From Ignavibacteriota bacterium (lineage in GTDB: Bacteria; Bacteroidota; Ignavibacteria; Palsa-1295), in contig PLYO01000024.1 of the NCBI GenBank assembly GCA_003151825.1, positions 1 through 40,619 on the forward strand: a DNA stretch of 40,619 bases, given 5' to 3'. The first letter of the stretch is position 1; each line of letters begins with the position of its first letter. The position numbers and the translations under genes were made by a program. Below, one piece after another: positions 24,812 to 32,921 of the stretch. The notes below the pieces were generated by a model. That model searched no databases and was not told the DNA's origin. It saw only the letters and a program-made list of their open reading frames with translations.

Positions 24812-24890
24812 GCATGACCGATCATGCGCGCAAAGACGTGCTTAAAAGAATTAATCAGAGGTTCCCTAACTCTTAACTCTTAATTCTTAA
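24812..24890. repeat. Third GCATGAYCGATCATGC palindrome and TTAACTC/TTAATTC repeats
   Basis: GCATGACCGATCATGC at 24812-24827 is the downstream partner of the copies at 22524 and 22585. At 24860-24890 AACTCTTAACTCTTAATTCT, then TAATTG, gives a run of seven-base units between two convergent genes. No terminator-like hairpin with a T-run is clear in this 120-base gap. Confidence 0.65.
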
Positions 24891-24893
24891 TTG

Positions 24894-26813
24894 TCACAGG
24901 CTGACATCGATCTGCAGTGATGCATTGAAATCCGAAGTGCCCGTGTGCGCGGTAACGCCTGAGCCGAGTGTGCGGGGAACGTCATACACCGTGCCGGCAA
25001 TATAGGCCGAGCAAGCGAACTTCTTGAATGGCCGAACGCTCGCTCGCAAAGCCACGCGCCAGCCTAACCCATCGAGCGAGTTGATGACCGCCGTGCCGGG
25101 AGAACCCGCCTCGTAGGATGAGATCGCTGAATTTGTGGAAGCCGTTTCGAATCGGGAGGTCGTCATGGTAATTTCCGATTGAACGATGGGAATCTTTATC
25201 CTCACTTCTTCCGAGGCTTGCCAGCCATCTTCCTTGGTGGTCAGAGAGTAATGGATATGATCGAAGCGCGTTCTAAGCGTGGCGTCATTGGCCGGATTAT
25301 ATGCCGCATCGAGCTGAATGTTCAGCGTCTGGCCTTGCAAGGTTACAATACCCTTGTCGGAAACGTAGCTCGCGTTTTCCTGATCGCGGACAGTTGCTTT
25401 AAGTTCGAGCGCATCCATGCACAAATAGGATGCGTCGGCAAGATAATCATGCTTCTGTTTGCCGAAGAGATCACCTAATGGGACCAGTTCAGTCTCAAAC
25501 TGGGTGTACGCATTCATGCGCAGGCGACCGGGAATCGGAGCAAGTTCAACGCCAATGTAATATCCATCTAAATTGGAGAGCGAAGAAGCCGCAGCGCCAG
25601 AAATCTCGCCAAACGGGGATAAAAAACGATAGGGCATGTGCCGATAGTTGAGAGAAAACGCGACATTTTTCTCAGGATTGAAGATGGTCGAAAATAATAG
25701 CGCAGTCTGCCGAGAGGTATCGTTCACGGAGTGTGCAGCCTCGGCCAAAGCGGTCCATGCGCCACTCATGGCGAGCGCATCCACACCGGCGATGCCGAGC
25801 CGCGATCCGATAAATGTTGCGCCTGTTGTGTCAACAAAAGGATGATCGTAGCGAAGCTCACAGGCGGTTGCTCCGGCCTTAAAGTAAAGATTGGCCGTGT
25901 CCGCAGTCGCAATTTCCACCCGGGCTCCGATGAGTTGAGCAGACGCGGCATCTTCCGCTGCAATCTCGCTCTCTGTCCGGTGATAGGTGGAGGAATAAAT
26001 TGTTTGGATACTGTCATTCACTACCTTCGCATCGAAGGCACGGTCGGACGCAAACACCAGAATGCGCGATGGTCCCGCCGCCAGTTCAATTGCGGCACCG
26101 CGAAGATCTTTTGCAGTTCCATTCTCGGTTCCCCGCAATCCGAAGGAGCGTTCCTCAACCCCGCTCGCGGCATATAGGCTTTTTGCACTTGCCAGCCCTC
26201 CGCCAAAGAGCAGGCCATTGCCAAAGGCAAGCGCATAATCGCCGGCCACTGCTTTTTCTATCCTGAGCGAGCCTGCAATCGGAATCGGGTTCCTGAGTTC
26301 CACGAAGCCGGTGAGATGATCGGTGAAGCTCGGCTCGCCCGATTGTTTTTGTTCGAGCGCACTCACTTCCAATGCGGATGAACGGGCTTGAATCCGATTA
26401 TATAATGCAGTTGGCCCTCCTAAATACGCGCCATCGGCATACGCCGGTTGCGCTTCCGGATCGATGGGTGAAGAGACGCGGCTGCGCAGCGAGAACTTGC
26501 CACTCGAATCGCCGCTCACGATTGGATTGGCATACTTGGCTCGCAGTTCCCGCCGTGCCTCGCTCCAGGACACATCGGCGTTCGCGTGAAGCCGCTCCAG
26601 AGGGTCTCCCGTGAGCGTGGAAAGATCATCGAGATATTCTAAGGTTTCGTCAGGGTCCAAGCTCGAAGTTCCCGGAACATCGAAAATGCGCCGTGCTTGA
26701 GCGTCGTTCGTATCGAGGGATTGCGCGGGCGCATCGCATCGGCAAAGCATTAAAACTCCTACTACCATGCCGAGAGAAAGACACCGCTTCACAACACAAT
26801 CGTTTGTTTTCAC
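24894..26813 (-). CDS. Outer-membrane beta-barrel protein, helix-hairpin-helix-associated family
   Basis: 639 residues. Signal peptide with core LSLGMVVGVLMLCRCDAPAQ. A helical region follows (DPDETLEYLDDLSTL, GDPLERLHANADVSWSEARR) like the helix-hairpin-helix segment of a Bacteroidota surface family. Then comes a long beta-rich barrel with VAGDYALAFGNGLLFGGG, a string typical of that family. The last residue is a hydrophobic Leu after alternating beta strands, as in barrels. The start is GTG 26813, overlapping the upstream stop (GTGA), so it is made together with the 291-residue barrel gene. Role unknown. Confidence 0.75.
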   Translation of the reverse strand: MKTNDCVVKRCLSLGMVVGVLMLCRCDAPAQSLDTNDAQARRIFDVPGTSSLDPDETLEYLDDLSTLTGDPLERLHANADVSWSEARRELRAKYANPIVSGDSSGKFSLRSRVSSPIDPEAQPAYADGAYLGGPTALYNRIQARSSALEVSALEQKQSGEPSFTDHLTGFVELRNPIPIAGSLRIEKAVAGDYALAFGNGLLFGGGLASAKSLYAASGVEERSFGLRGTENGTAKDLRGAAIELAAGPSRILVFASDRAFDAKVVNDSIQTIYSSTYHRTESEIAAEDAASAQLIGARVEIATADTANLYFKAGATACELRYDHPFVDTTGATFIGSRLGIAGVDALAMSGAWTALAEAAHSVNDTSRQTALLFSTIFNPEKNVAFSLNYRHMPYRFLSPFGEISGAAASSLSNLDGYYIGVELAPIPGRLRMNAYTQFETELVPLGDLFGKQKHDYLADASYLCMDALELKATVRDQENASYVSDKGIVTLQGQTLNIQLDAAYNPANDATLRTRFDHIHYSLTTKEDGWQASEEVRIKIPIVQSEITMTTSRFETASTNSAISSYEAGSPGTAVINSLDGLGWRVALRASVRPFKKFACSAYIAGTVYDVPRTLGSGVTAHTGTSDFNASLQIDVSL

Positions 26814-27685
26814 AACTCGAATCCAATTCCAAAGGAGATAGAGGTGCCGAGATCGGGATGGCGAATGGCGGCAAAATCGGCGGTGAAGTTGTTGGAATGT
26901 ACTCCGATTCCGCCGGAAATTTCGCCTGTCTGCGTATCGGCGCCCGCGCGAACGAAGAGATGTTGGTCGATGGCATATTCAGCACCGGCATGAAACGCGG
27001 GATTGTTTTCGGGACTCGTTTCGAGTGTCGCGTCAAGCGTAAGATCCGTCGTAGGCCGATACGAAAGGCCCAGCCATGCAACGCGATCTTCGCTGGAAAT
27101 ATCTTGATTGTTATAGAGGCTGACGAGGTGCGTTACAGCTGCCGCGAACGTAAGTTGCGGAAACAGATCGAAGCTTGCGCCGAGATCGACGCCAATGTCA
27201 TCGAGCGGCAAATACGAAGCCACGGACGACGCATCGCCAAACGTCTCCTGAGAATATCGTAGGCGAATGCCCGCAACGGCATGGCGCATCGGTTGTTGAG
27301 TCGTGTCATTCTTAGTTCCGACATCGAACGTCTTCGACGCCTGAATGCCGAAGGACTGCCACGAAAAAGCATCCGTATATTGATACCGGCTGAACGATGC
27401 GCCGGCAAGCCAATGAGATTCGAACGGAATATCGCCGCTGAATCCCGCATTCCAACTTTGTGGGAGTCCTAACGGCAGCGGCGAAAGCAGCGCATGAATA
27501 TGGGAGAACGTATCGGCCGGCAATGCGGCGTTCGGCGACCATTCATCGCGCGAGTCCGCAATGTCGCTGCGCCCGAGCGCCAGCGAGCGAGGCGAATTGC
27601 TCGTTGCGCCAAAAATCTGCGCGTGCGTGGCTTGGACGCCAGCCATAGCGACGAAAATCAATACGAGAAGCGGAATCCGCAGCAC
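26810..27685 (-). CDS. Outer-membrane barrel protein (PorV/FadL-like)
   Basis: 291 residues. Signal peptide LLVLIFVAMAGVQATHAQ, then SNSPRSLALGRSDIADSRD, a start characteristic of PorV/PorQ/UPF0164 and FadL-like barrels in FCB bacteria, where the aromatic strand pattern runs to the C-terminus (ISFGIGFEL). PorV takes part in T9SS; this short form may be a PorQ-like relative, but that is inference. Start GTG 27685, since the frame is closed by a TAA nine bases upstream. Repeat-like ACGAATT units lie immediately upstream at 27686-27700. Confidence 0.75.
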   Translation of the reverse strand: MLRIPLLVLIFVAMAGVQATHAQIFGATSNSPRSLALGRSDIADSRDEWSPNAALPADTFSHIHALLSPLPLGLPQSWNAGFSGDIPFESHWLAGASFSRYQYTDAFSWQSFGIQASKTFDVGTKNDTTQQPMRHAVAGIRLRYSQETFGDASSVASYLPLDDIGVDLGASFDLFPQLTFAAAVTHLVSLYNNQDISSEDRVAWLGLSYRPTTDLTLDATLETSPENNPAFHAGAEYAIDQHLFVRAGADTQTGEISGGIGVHSNNFTADFAAIRHPDLGTSISFGIGFEL

Positions 27686-27788
27686 AATTACGAATTACGA
27701 ACAGGGAAGTATGAAGCCCGATTGCGTTCGAATATTTATTATCAAACGAAAATACGAAGAATTTCACACGGCGACACTAAAACGGGAA

Positions 27789-28601
27789 TTAAGAACGATT
27801 CGCTACCCAGGAACCATCCATCATCTCACGCGCGATTTTTCTCCAATCGACGAGCGGGGTCATCACTTCTTCGTGCATGTGCGTCGATACGCCGGGTATG
27901 GGCGATAGACATAAGGCGCGCCCACCAAAGCTATAACGTGCGAAAATGTTGTTGCTCATGTATCCATCGTCCGCGCCGGTTGCTGCGTGTTCCAGCACAC
28001 TTCGATATTTTTTCAATGTCCGCGCTTCCGCCATAAACGTGAATGTCGAATTGGCAACCTGCCGCCAGTGACAATAACGCGAGACAAAAATATACGAAGG
28101 ATCCCGCTCTCTCGGTTTGTACCGGTCGGGATAATCCGGCGGATGAATGAAAAGTGGCATTGTATTGAGCGAGCGGCGGTAATCAATCGGCAAAATGCGC
28201 TTCATGCTTCGGCGACTTTTCGTCAGAAGGATTTTTTCACGATTTGCAATTAAATCATCGATCCAAAGAAATGCTTGCGGAGCGTGAAGATAATCGTCTT
28301 CGCACACATAGACCCAATCGGCATCATCGTAAGTAAATGCCAGCCGCAAGCATGTTCGGAACGATTCATCGTTGCCGAAATTTCCTTCCGTCAGCGTGAC
28401 ATTATACTGCAGAAAAAATTGGCGAAGCTCATCGGAGATTTTGTCCGCAACGACATGAATGCTGTGCTCGAAGCCATCGAGCGATTGCACGAGACTCCGA
28501 AAGCAAAGCTTAATGGTCTCCCGTTTATCCAATCCGAACGGACGCGCTGCGCCATGCACGGAAGAAACGGCATCGCACGTTCGAAAAATGATTCGATACA
28601 T
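27789..28601 (-). CDS. Glycosyltransferase-like protein (GT-A type)
   Basis: 270 residues, no signal peptide. MYRIIFRTCDAVSSVHGAAR at the start, then VHVVADKIS-like strands, and DDADWVYVCEDDYLHAPQAF, in which CEDD is the metal-binding acidic motif of GT-A enzymes. The pattern matches a small family of glycosyltransferases found in mixed bacterial genomes. Substrate unknown. The gene follows proS by 15 bases on the same strand and may share its transcript, though the functions look unrelated. Confidence 0.65.
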   Translation of the reverse strand: MYRIIFRTCDAVSSVHGAARPFGLDKRETIKLCFRSLVQSLDGFEHSIHVVADKISDELRQFFLQYNVTLTEGNFGNDESFRTCLRLAFTYDDADWVYVCEDDYLHAPQAFLWIDDLIANREKILLTKSRRSMKRILPIDYRRSLNTMPLFIHPPDYPDRYKPRERDPSYIFVSRYCHWRQVANSTFTFMAEARTLKKYRSVLEHAATGADDGYMSNNIFARYSFGGRALCLSPIPGVSTHMHEEVMTPLVDWRKIAREMMDGSWVANRS

Positions 28602-28616
28602 CGGGAATGGGATGAA

Positions 28617-30098
28617 TCAATACGCTTTTGCCCACACGACTTCATGTTTTGCAGACACCCCGCAAACGATGCACCGCTCTGGCTTCGTCGCGCTTTGGAA
28701 TTCTGGGAACGGGATAACGCGGATCGTCGCTTTCGTTTCTTCTTTCACTTTCGCTTCGCATTCGGTCATACCGCACCATCCGGCATAGATAAATCCGGCG
28801 TCGCGCTCGATAAGCGCTTTCATTTCGGTGTAATCGGTTACGCCACGAATGCTGTTGGCCTCGCGGCGAGCATGAGCATTCCGCATGAGCTGCGTTTGCA
28901 GTTCATCGAGCAAATGCTTAATTCGGTCACCAAGATCGAGACGGCTGATGAAAAGCTTTTGTTTCCTTCCGGGCTTCGGAGCTTCCTCGTGGTCTAAAAG
29001 GATGCGAGGAACGATAACGACGGAATTATTTTGCACGTCTTTCGGGCCGATTTCCATTCTCAGCGGCACGCCTTTTAATTCCCAGTCGTAAAATTTCGCG
29101 CCGGGGCTGAGCGAATCGCGGTCGTCCAGCTTCACGCGGATGCCGGCGGCTTTGAGATGCAGAAAAACTTCCTCCGCCGCTTCCATCACCGTAAGTTTTT
29201 CCGCATCGGTCTTGAAAATGGGAACGATAACAAGCTGAATGGGCGCGAGCTTGGGCGGCGTAACGAGTCCGTCGTCATCCGAATGCGTCATGATGAGTCC
29301 GCCGACCATCCGCGTCGAAACTCCCCACGAGGTATTCCACGCATGTTCCAGATTTCCGGCGCGCGATTGGAATTGCAACTCGAACACTTTCGCGAAATTT
29401 TGCCCGAGATTGTGGCTTGTGCCCATTTGCAGCGCTTTGTTATCCTGCATCAGCGCCTCGACGGCATAGGTCCGCACCGCGCCGGCGAAACGCTCGCTGT
29501 CGCTCTTCACGCCGGTCACGACGGGCATCGCAAGATATTCTTCCATGAAGGTGCGATAGACGCCGAGCATGGTGAGCGTCTCTTCTTCGGCTTCCTGCTC
29601 GGTTTCGTGCGCGGTGTGGCCCTCCTGCCACAAAAATTCCATCGTGCGGAGAAAGAGCCGCGTCCGCATTTCCCAGCGCACGACGTTCGCCCATTGATTC
29701 ATCAAAATCGGAAGATCGCGGTAGGATTGCACCCACTTCGCGTACATGGAATAAATAATCGTCTCGGATGTTGGCCGCACGACGAGCGGTTCTTCCAAAT
29801 CCTTCCCGCCGCCTTTGGTCACGATGGCAAGCTCCGGCGCGAAACCCTCGACGTGCTTCGCCTCTTTCGCGATAAACGAAAGCGGAATGAAGAGCGGGAA
29901 ATACGCATTCTGATGTCCGGTTTCCTTGAACATCCGGTCGAGCGCCTGCTGCATCAGTTCCCAGATGCCGTAGCCATTCGGGCGAATGACCATGCAGCCG
30001 CGCACCGGCGAGTGCTCCGCCAGCTCGGCGCGCTGCACGATCTCGTTATACCACGCGCTAAAATCTTCGCTTCGTTTGGGTAGTTTGTCTTCGGGCAT
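28617..30098 (-). CDS. proS: Prolyl-tRNA synthetase, eukaryote/archaeal type
   Basis: 493 residues; charges tRNA-Pro with proline in the cytoplasm. Class II motifs: motif 2 in NVVRWEMRTRLFLRTMEFLW followed by QEGHTAHET, then GTSHNLGQNFAKVF, and motif 3 in GLIMTHSDDDGLVTPPKLAP. An anticodon-binding domain follows (IQLVIVPIF), and a C-terminal extension ends with CIVCGVSAKHEVVWAKAY. The lack of an editing insertion between motifs 2 and 3 and the C-terminal extension place it in the archaeal/eukaryote (ProS type 3) class, which is common in FCB bacteria. ATG 30098 is two bases from the DUF5615 stop. Confidence 0.97.
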   Translation of the reverse strand: MPEDKLPKRSEDFSAWYNEIVQRAELAEHSPVRGCMVIRPNGYGIWELMQQALDRMFKETGHQNAYFPLFIPLSFIAKEAKHVEGFAPELAIVTKGGGKDLEEPLVVRPTSETIIYSMYAKWVQSYRDLPILMNQWANVVRWEMRTRLFLRTMEFLWQEGHTAHETEQEAEEETLTMLGVYRTFMEEYLAMPVVTGVKSDSERFAGAVRTYAVEALMQDNKALQMGTSHNLGQNFAKVFELQFQSRAGNLEHAWNTSWGVSTRMVGGLIMTHSDDDGLVTPPKLAPIQLVIVPIFKTDAEKLTVMEAAEEVFLHLKAAGIRVKLDDRDSLSPGAKFYDWELKGVPLRMEIGPKDVQNNSVVIVPRILLDHEEAPKPGRKQKLFISRLDLGDRIKHLLDELQTQLMRNAHARREANSIRGVTDYTEMKALIERDAGFIYAGWCGMTECEAKVKEETKATIRVIPFPEFQSATKPERCIVCGVSAKHEVVWAKAY

Positions 30099-30100
30099 AT

Positions 30101-30418
30101 TTATTCTACTCGATAGAAAGTCTTTTGTAATGGTGTTGAAAGTAACGCTTCGATTTTAGGAATGATTGGCTCAATATCTTCCCACATATTTCCATGTGTT
30201 GCAATAGTAACCACGGGAATCGGCAACGTTGTCTCATTATGTTGGTACTCGAGGTTCTTATCGGAAGTGATGAATACATCGTACTCCGATGCAGCGAGAC
30301 GAAGAAGTTTGCCGTTCTTCACGCCACGCCAGCCAGCTTCCTGCACTGTTCGGATGGTGTGGGAACCCAGCGCTTGCGCGACTTTGCTATGAACGCACTC
30401 ATCGAGCAGGATACGCAT
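30101..30418 (-). CDS. DUF5615 PIN-like toxin
   Basis: 105 residues. MRILLDECVHSKVAQALGSH, then the middle YDVFITSDKNLEYQHN, fit the DUF5615 PIN-like family: the early LLDEC and the ITSDKNL segment carry conserved acidic residues of a PIN ribonuclease. Such proteins are the toxic RNases of VapBC-like pairs with DUF433 antitoxins. Its start overlaps the DUF433 gene by 20 bases, so the pair is translated together. It lies two bases upstream of proS, so proS may be read from the same message. Confidence 0.88.
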   Translation of the reverse strand: MRILLDECVHSKVAQALGSHTIRTVQEAGWRGVKNGKLLRLAASEYDVFITSDKNLEYQHNETTLPIPVVTIATHGNMWEDIEPIIPKIEALLSTPLQKTFYRVE

Positions 30419-30632
30419 GAACAGCTTCCTCGACGAGATATGATGCTTCTTCCAATGCCTTCATAGCCAAATTAACAGAAATGGATGGATAATCCGCAGA
30501 AAATGCTTCGATGGTCGAGCCGCGTTCGAGATATTCCATCAAATATGCAAATGGTACGCGCGAGCCGGCGAATACGGTCGCCCCGCTGAGCACTTCCGGA
30601 TCGGAAACGATATACCTCGATTGATTTTCCAT
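30399..30632 (-). CDS. DUF433 antitoxin
   Basis: 77 residues: RYIVSDPEVLSGATVFAGSR, then VPFAYLMEYLERGSTIEAFS, then ADYPSISVNLAMKALEEASY. This is a DUF433 (VapB45-like) helix-turn-helix antitoxin, in which V-(F/Y)-x-GSRVP(F/V) is the signature. It neutralises the adjacent PIN-like toxin and probably represses its own promoter in the gap 30633-30771. The ATG at 30632 gives the full domain. The gap also contains the start region of the surface-protein cluster, transcribed the opposite way. Confidence 0.88.
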   Translation of the reverse strand: MENQSRYIVSDPEVLSGATVFAGSRVPFAYLMEYLERGSTIEAFSADYPSISVNLAMKALEEASYLVEEAVHAYPAR

Positions 30633-30771
30633 AACATCGTAAACTACGAGCGGGCGCGTGCGGTTCGGTCACCTCGATGACTGCGAAATACCCCATCTCC
30701 CAAATCCCTGAAATCGCCCCAAATCAAGATTGCGGGCACTTTTGGCTCCCGTTCGGTTTTTCACTCAAACC

Positions 30772-32916
30772 ATGCTTCCGAAACGGCTTCTCGCGCTCAC
30801 CCTCTTCGCCGCGCTCGCGGCGATGCCGCCGTGTGTGCTGCGCGCGCAGTGGGTGCAAACGAATGGGCCGTATGGAACTTACGTTTCATGTTTTGCCGTC
30901 AGTGGTACCAATCTTTTCGCCGGTTCGGGCATCGGTGTTTTTCTCACGACCGACAACGGTACGAGTTGGACTGCGGTCAATTCCGGACTAAATAGCAAGC
31001 ACGTACAATCTCTTGCTGCAAGCGGCACAAACCTTTTTTGCGGGACCGGGGACAGCGGCGTATTCATCTCCACCGACAATGGTGTAAGCTGGAATGCGAC
31101 CAATGACGGATTAGCAAACAGAGAAGTGTTGGCACTTACGGTGAGCGGCTCGGACCTTTTAGCGATGACGTGGGACGGCAATAATGATGTTATTTATCTC
31201 TCCACCAACAACGGCATACACTGGACTCGGCTCAATACTCCAACGCAATCGACCGAAATGTCGATTGCTTTGATCGGTACCGATCTTTTCGTTGCTAATA
31301 GCAACGCAGGTAGCCCACTGGGAGTTTATGTCTCGACCAACATTGGCACAACATGGACGAAGATCAACTCCGGTCTAACGGATTCGATCGTTTATCACCT
31401 TGCGGTGAGTGGAACGAATCTATTCGCCGCTACGGAGTCTGGGCGTGTGTTTCGCTGGATAGATAGTATGAGAAGCTGGACGTTCGCCGATTCGGGACTG
31501 CACTCCACATTCGTATATAACCTTTGGGCGAGTGGCACAAGTGTATTTACCCAAACTGCTGACAGCGTATTTCGCACAACAAACAACGGATCGATTTGGC
31601 TGCCGTTTACTCTCGGACCGGGGAAGGATCAAATTATCAATACAACGGCATTGATCGGCAACCATCTCTTTGCTGCCACCGAGGTTGGAGGCATTGTCCT
31701 TTCTACGGATGACGGGAGTAGTTGGACTCCTGTCAATACAGGAATAAGAAACACACCTGTCTCCTGTCTGGCGCTGTCCGGCAAGAATTTGTTTGCAGGC
31801 TCGATGGGGTATAGCATTGGCCCTTTTCTATCAACCGATGAAGGTGCGAGTTGGTCACAAGTCAACGACTTATTGTGGACTGCTCATGTTCGATCCCTTG
31901 CTGCGATCGGTACGAATATCCTCGCGGGAATAGGTGGAGGAGATGATGGCAGCATTTTTCGTTCGACAGACGATGGAATATCCTGGACAAATGTCTATCC
32001 TGGATTTCCCGATTATGACATCTACCAAGCCTTTGCCGCGCATGAGGGAAATCTCTTTGCAGGGTCAGCATTCGGATCCGTGCTCCGTTCGACAGACAGT
32101 GGGCGAAGCTGGGCTAAGGCAGATACAACGGGCTTGCAAAACTTCCGTGGAGGCATCACGTCATTTGCAGTACTTGGGAACAACCTCTTCGCAGGGACGG
32201 TAGATAGCGGCATCTTCCTTTCAACCAACAATGGCGCAAGCTGGACTCAAATCAACAACGGCCTCTGGAACACGCAGATACGAGCACTTGCAGTCAGTGG
32301 CACGACGATCATTGCCGCGACGAATATACTTGGAGATGACTATGGCGGCATTTTTATTTCAACGAATAACGGGGGAAGCTGGACACGCATCGTTCCTGAG
32401 ATGACGAGCTATTGTACAGTAGATGCCTTTGCGGTGAGCGGCACAAATATTTTTGCAAGCACATCGTTTGGCACACCTTGTCTCTCGACTGACTTCGGTT
32501 TAAGCTGGAGGGCGGTCGATTCTGGATTACCGAGAACGCATATTACGTCGTTACTGGCGAGCAACACGAATCTCTTCGCTGGAACCGATAGCAGCGTCTG
32601 GCGCCGCCCGCTTTCGGAGATGATTGGGCAGAGTGCAGTAACACAAGAAACGGCGTTCCAGAAGGATATTCAAAGCTACCCCAACCCTTTCAACGCATCA
32701 ACCACGATCGGATTCGCGCTCTCCGAGCAGGGATTCGTTCAGCTCGATGTGTTCGATATGCTTGGCCGAACAGTGCAGAGCCTCCTGAACGAGACGATGG
32801 AGCCGGGGCAACACAGCACACGGTTCGATGCGGATAATCTGGCAAGCGGAATCTATACCGTGGTGCTATCCGCAGGTTCGTCGCAGCGGCAGATAAAACT
32901 GATATTAAGCAAATAA
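30772..32916 (+). CDS. T9SS-secreted BNR-type beta-propeller protein (13 repeats)
   Basis: 714 residues from ATG 30772. Signal peptide MLPKRLLALTLFAALAAMPP, then CVLRAQ. Thirteen copies of a roughly 40-50 residue unit, SGTNLFAG...GVFLSTDNGTSWT, as in BNR/sortilin/Ycf48-like propellers; one or two propellers are expected. The C-terminus has YPNPFNASTTIGFALSEQGF, VFDMLGR and SGIYTVVL, a T9SS type A signal. It should end up outside the outer membrane. An alternative start at 30730 adds 14 residues that do not fit a signal peptide. Five bases separate it from its paralog, so both are in one operon. Function unknown, possibly adhesive or binding. Confidence 0.88.
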   Translation: MLPKRLLALTLFAALAAMPPCVLRAQWVQTNGPYGTYVSCFAVSGTNLFAGSGIGVFLTTDNGTSWTAVNSGLNSKHVQSLAASGTNLFCGTGDSGVFISTDNGVSWNATNDGLANREVLALTVSGSDLLAMTWDGNNDVIYLSTNNGIHWTRLNTPTQSTEMSIALIGTDLFVANSNAGSPLGVYVSTNIGTTWTKINSGLTDSIVYHLAVSGTNLFAATESGRVFRWIDSMRSWTFADSGLHSTFVYNLWASGTSVFTQTADSVFRTTNNGSIWLPFTLGPGKDQIINTTALIGNHLFAATEVGGIVLSTDDGSSWTPVNTGIRNTPVSCLALSGKNLFAGSMGYSIGPFLSTDEGASWSQVNDLLWTAHVRSLAAIGTNILAGIGGGDDGSIFRSTDDGISWTNVYPGFPDYDIYQAFAAHEGNLFAGSAFGSVLRSTDSGRSWAKADTTGLQNFRGGITSFAVLGNNLFAGTVDSGIFLSTNNGASWTQINNGLWNTQIRALAVSGTTIIAATNILGDDYGGIFISTNNGGSWTRIVPEMTSYCTVDAFAVSGTNIFASTSFGTPCLSTDFGLSWRAVDSGLPRTHITSLLASNTNLFAGTDSSVWRRPLSEMIGQSAVTQETAFQKDIQSYPNPFNASTTIGFALSEQGFVQLDVFDMLGRTVQSLLNETMEPGQHSTRFDADNLASGIYTVVLSAGSSQRQIKLILSK

Positions 32917-32921
32917 TAATT

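Noticed and set aside
29157-30083. 308-codon open frame antisense to proS
   Set aside because: proS shows all class II synthetase motifs over the same region; the antisense product is His/Arg-rich without recognisable features.
30472-30696. Alternative 74-codon frame over the DUF433 gene
   Set aside because: It lacks family features, whereas the overlapping frame gives a complete DUF433 domain.
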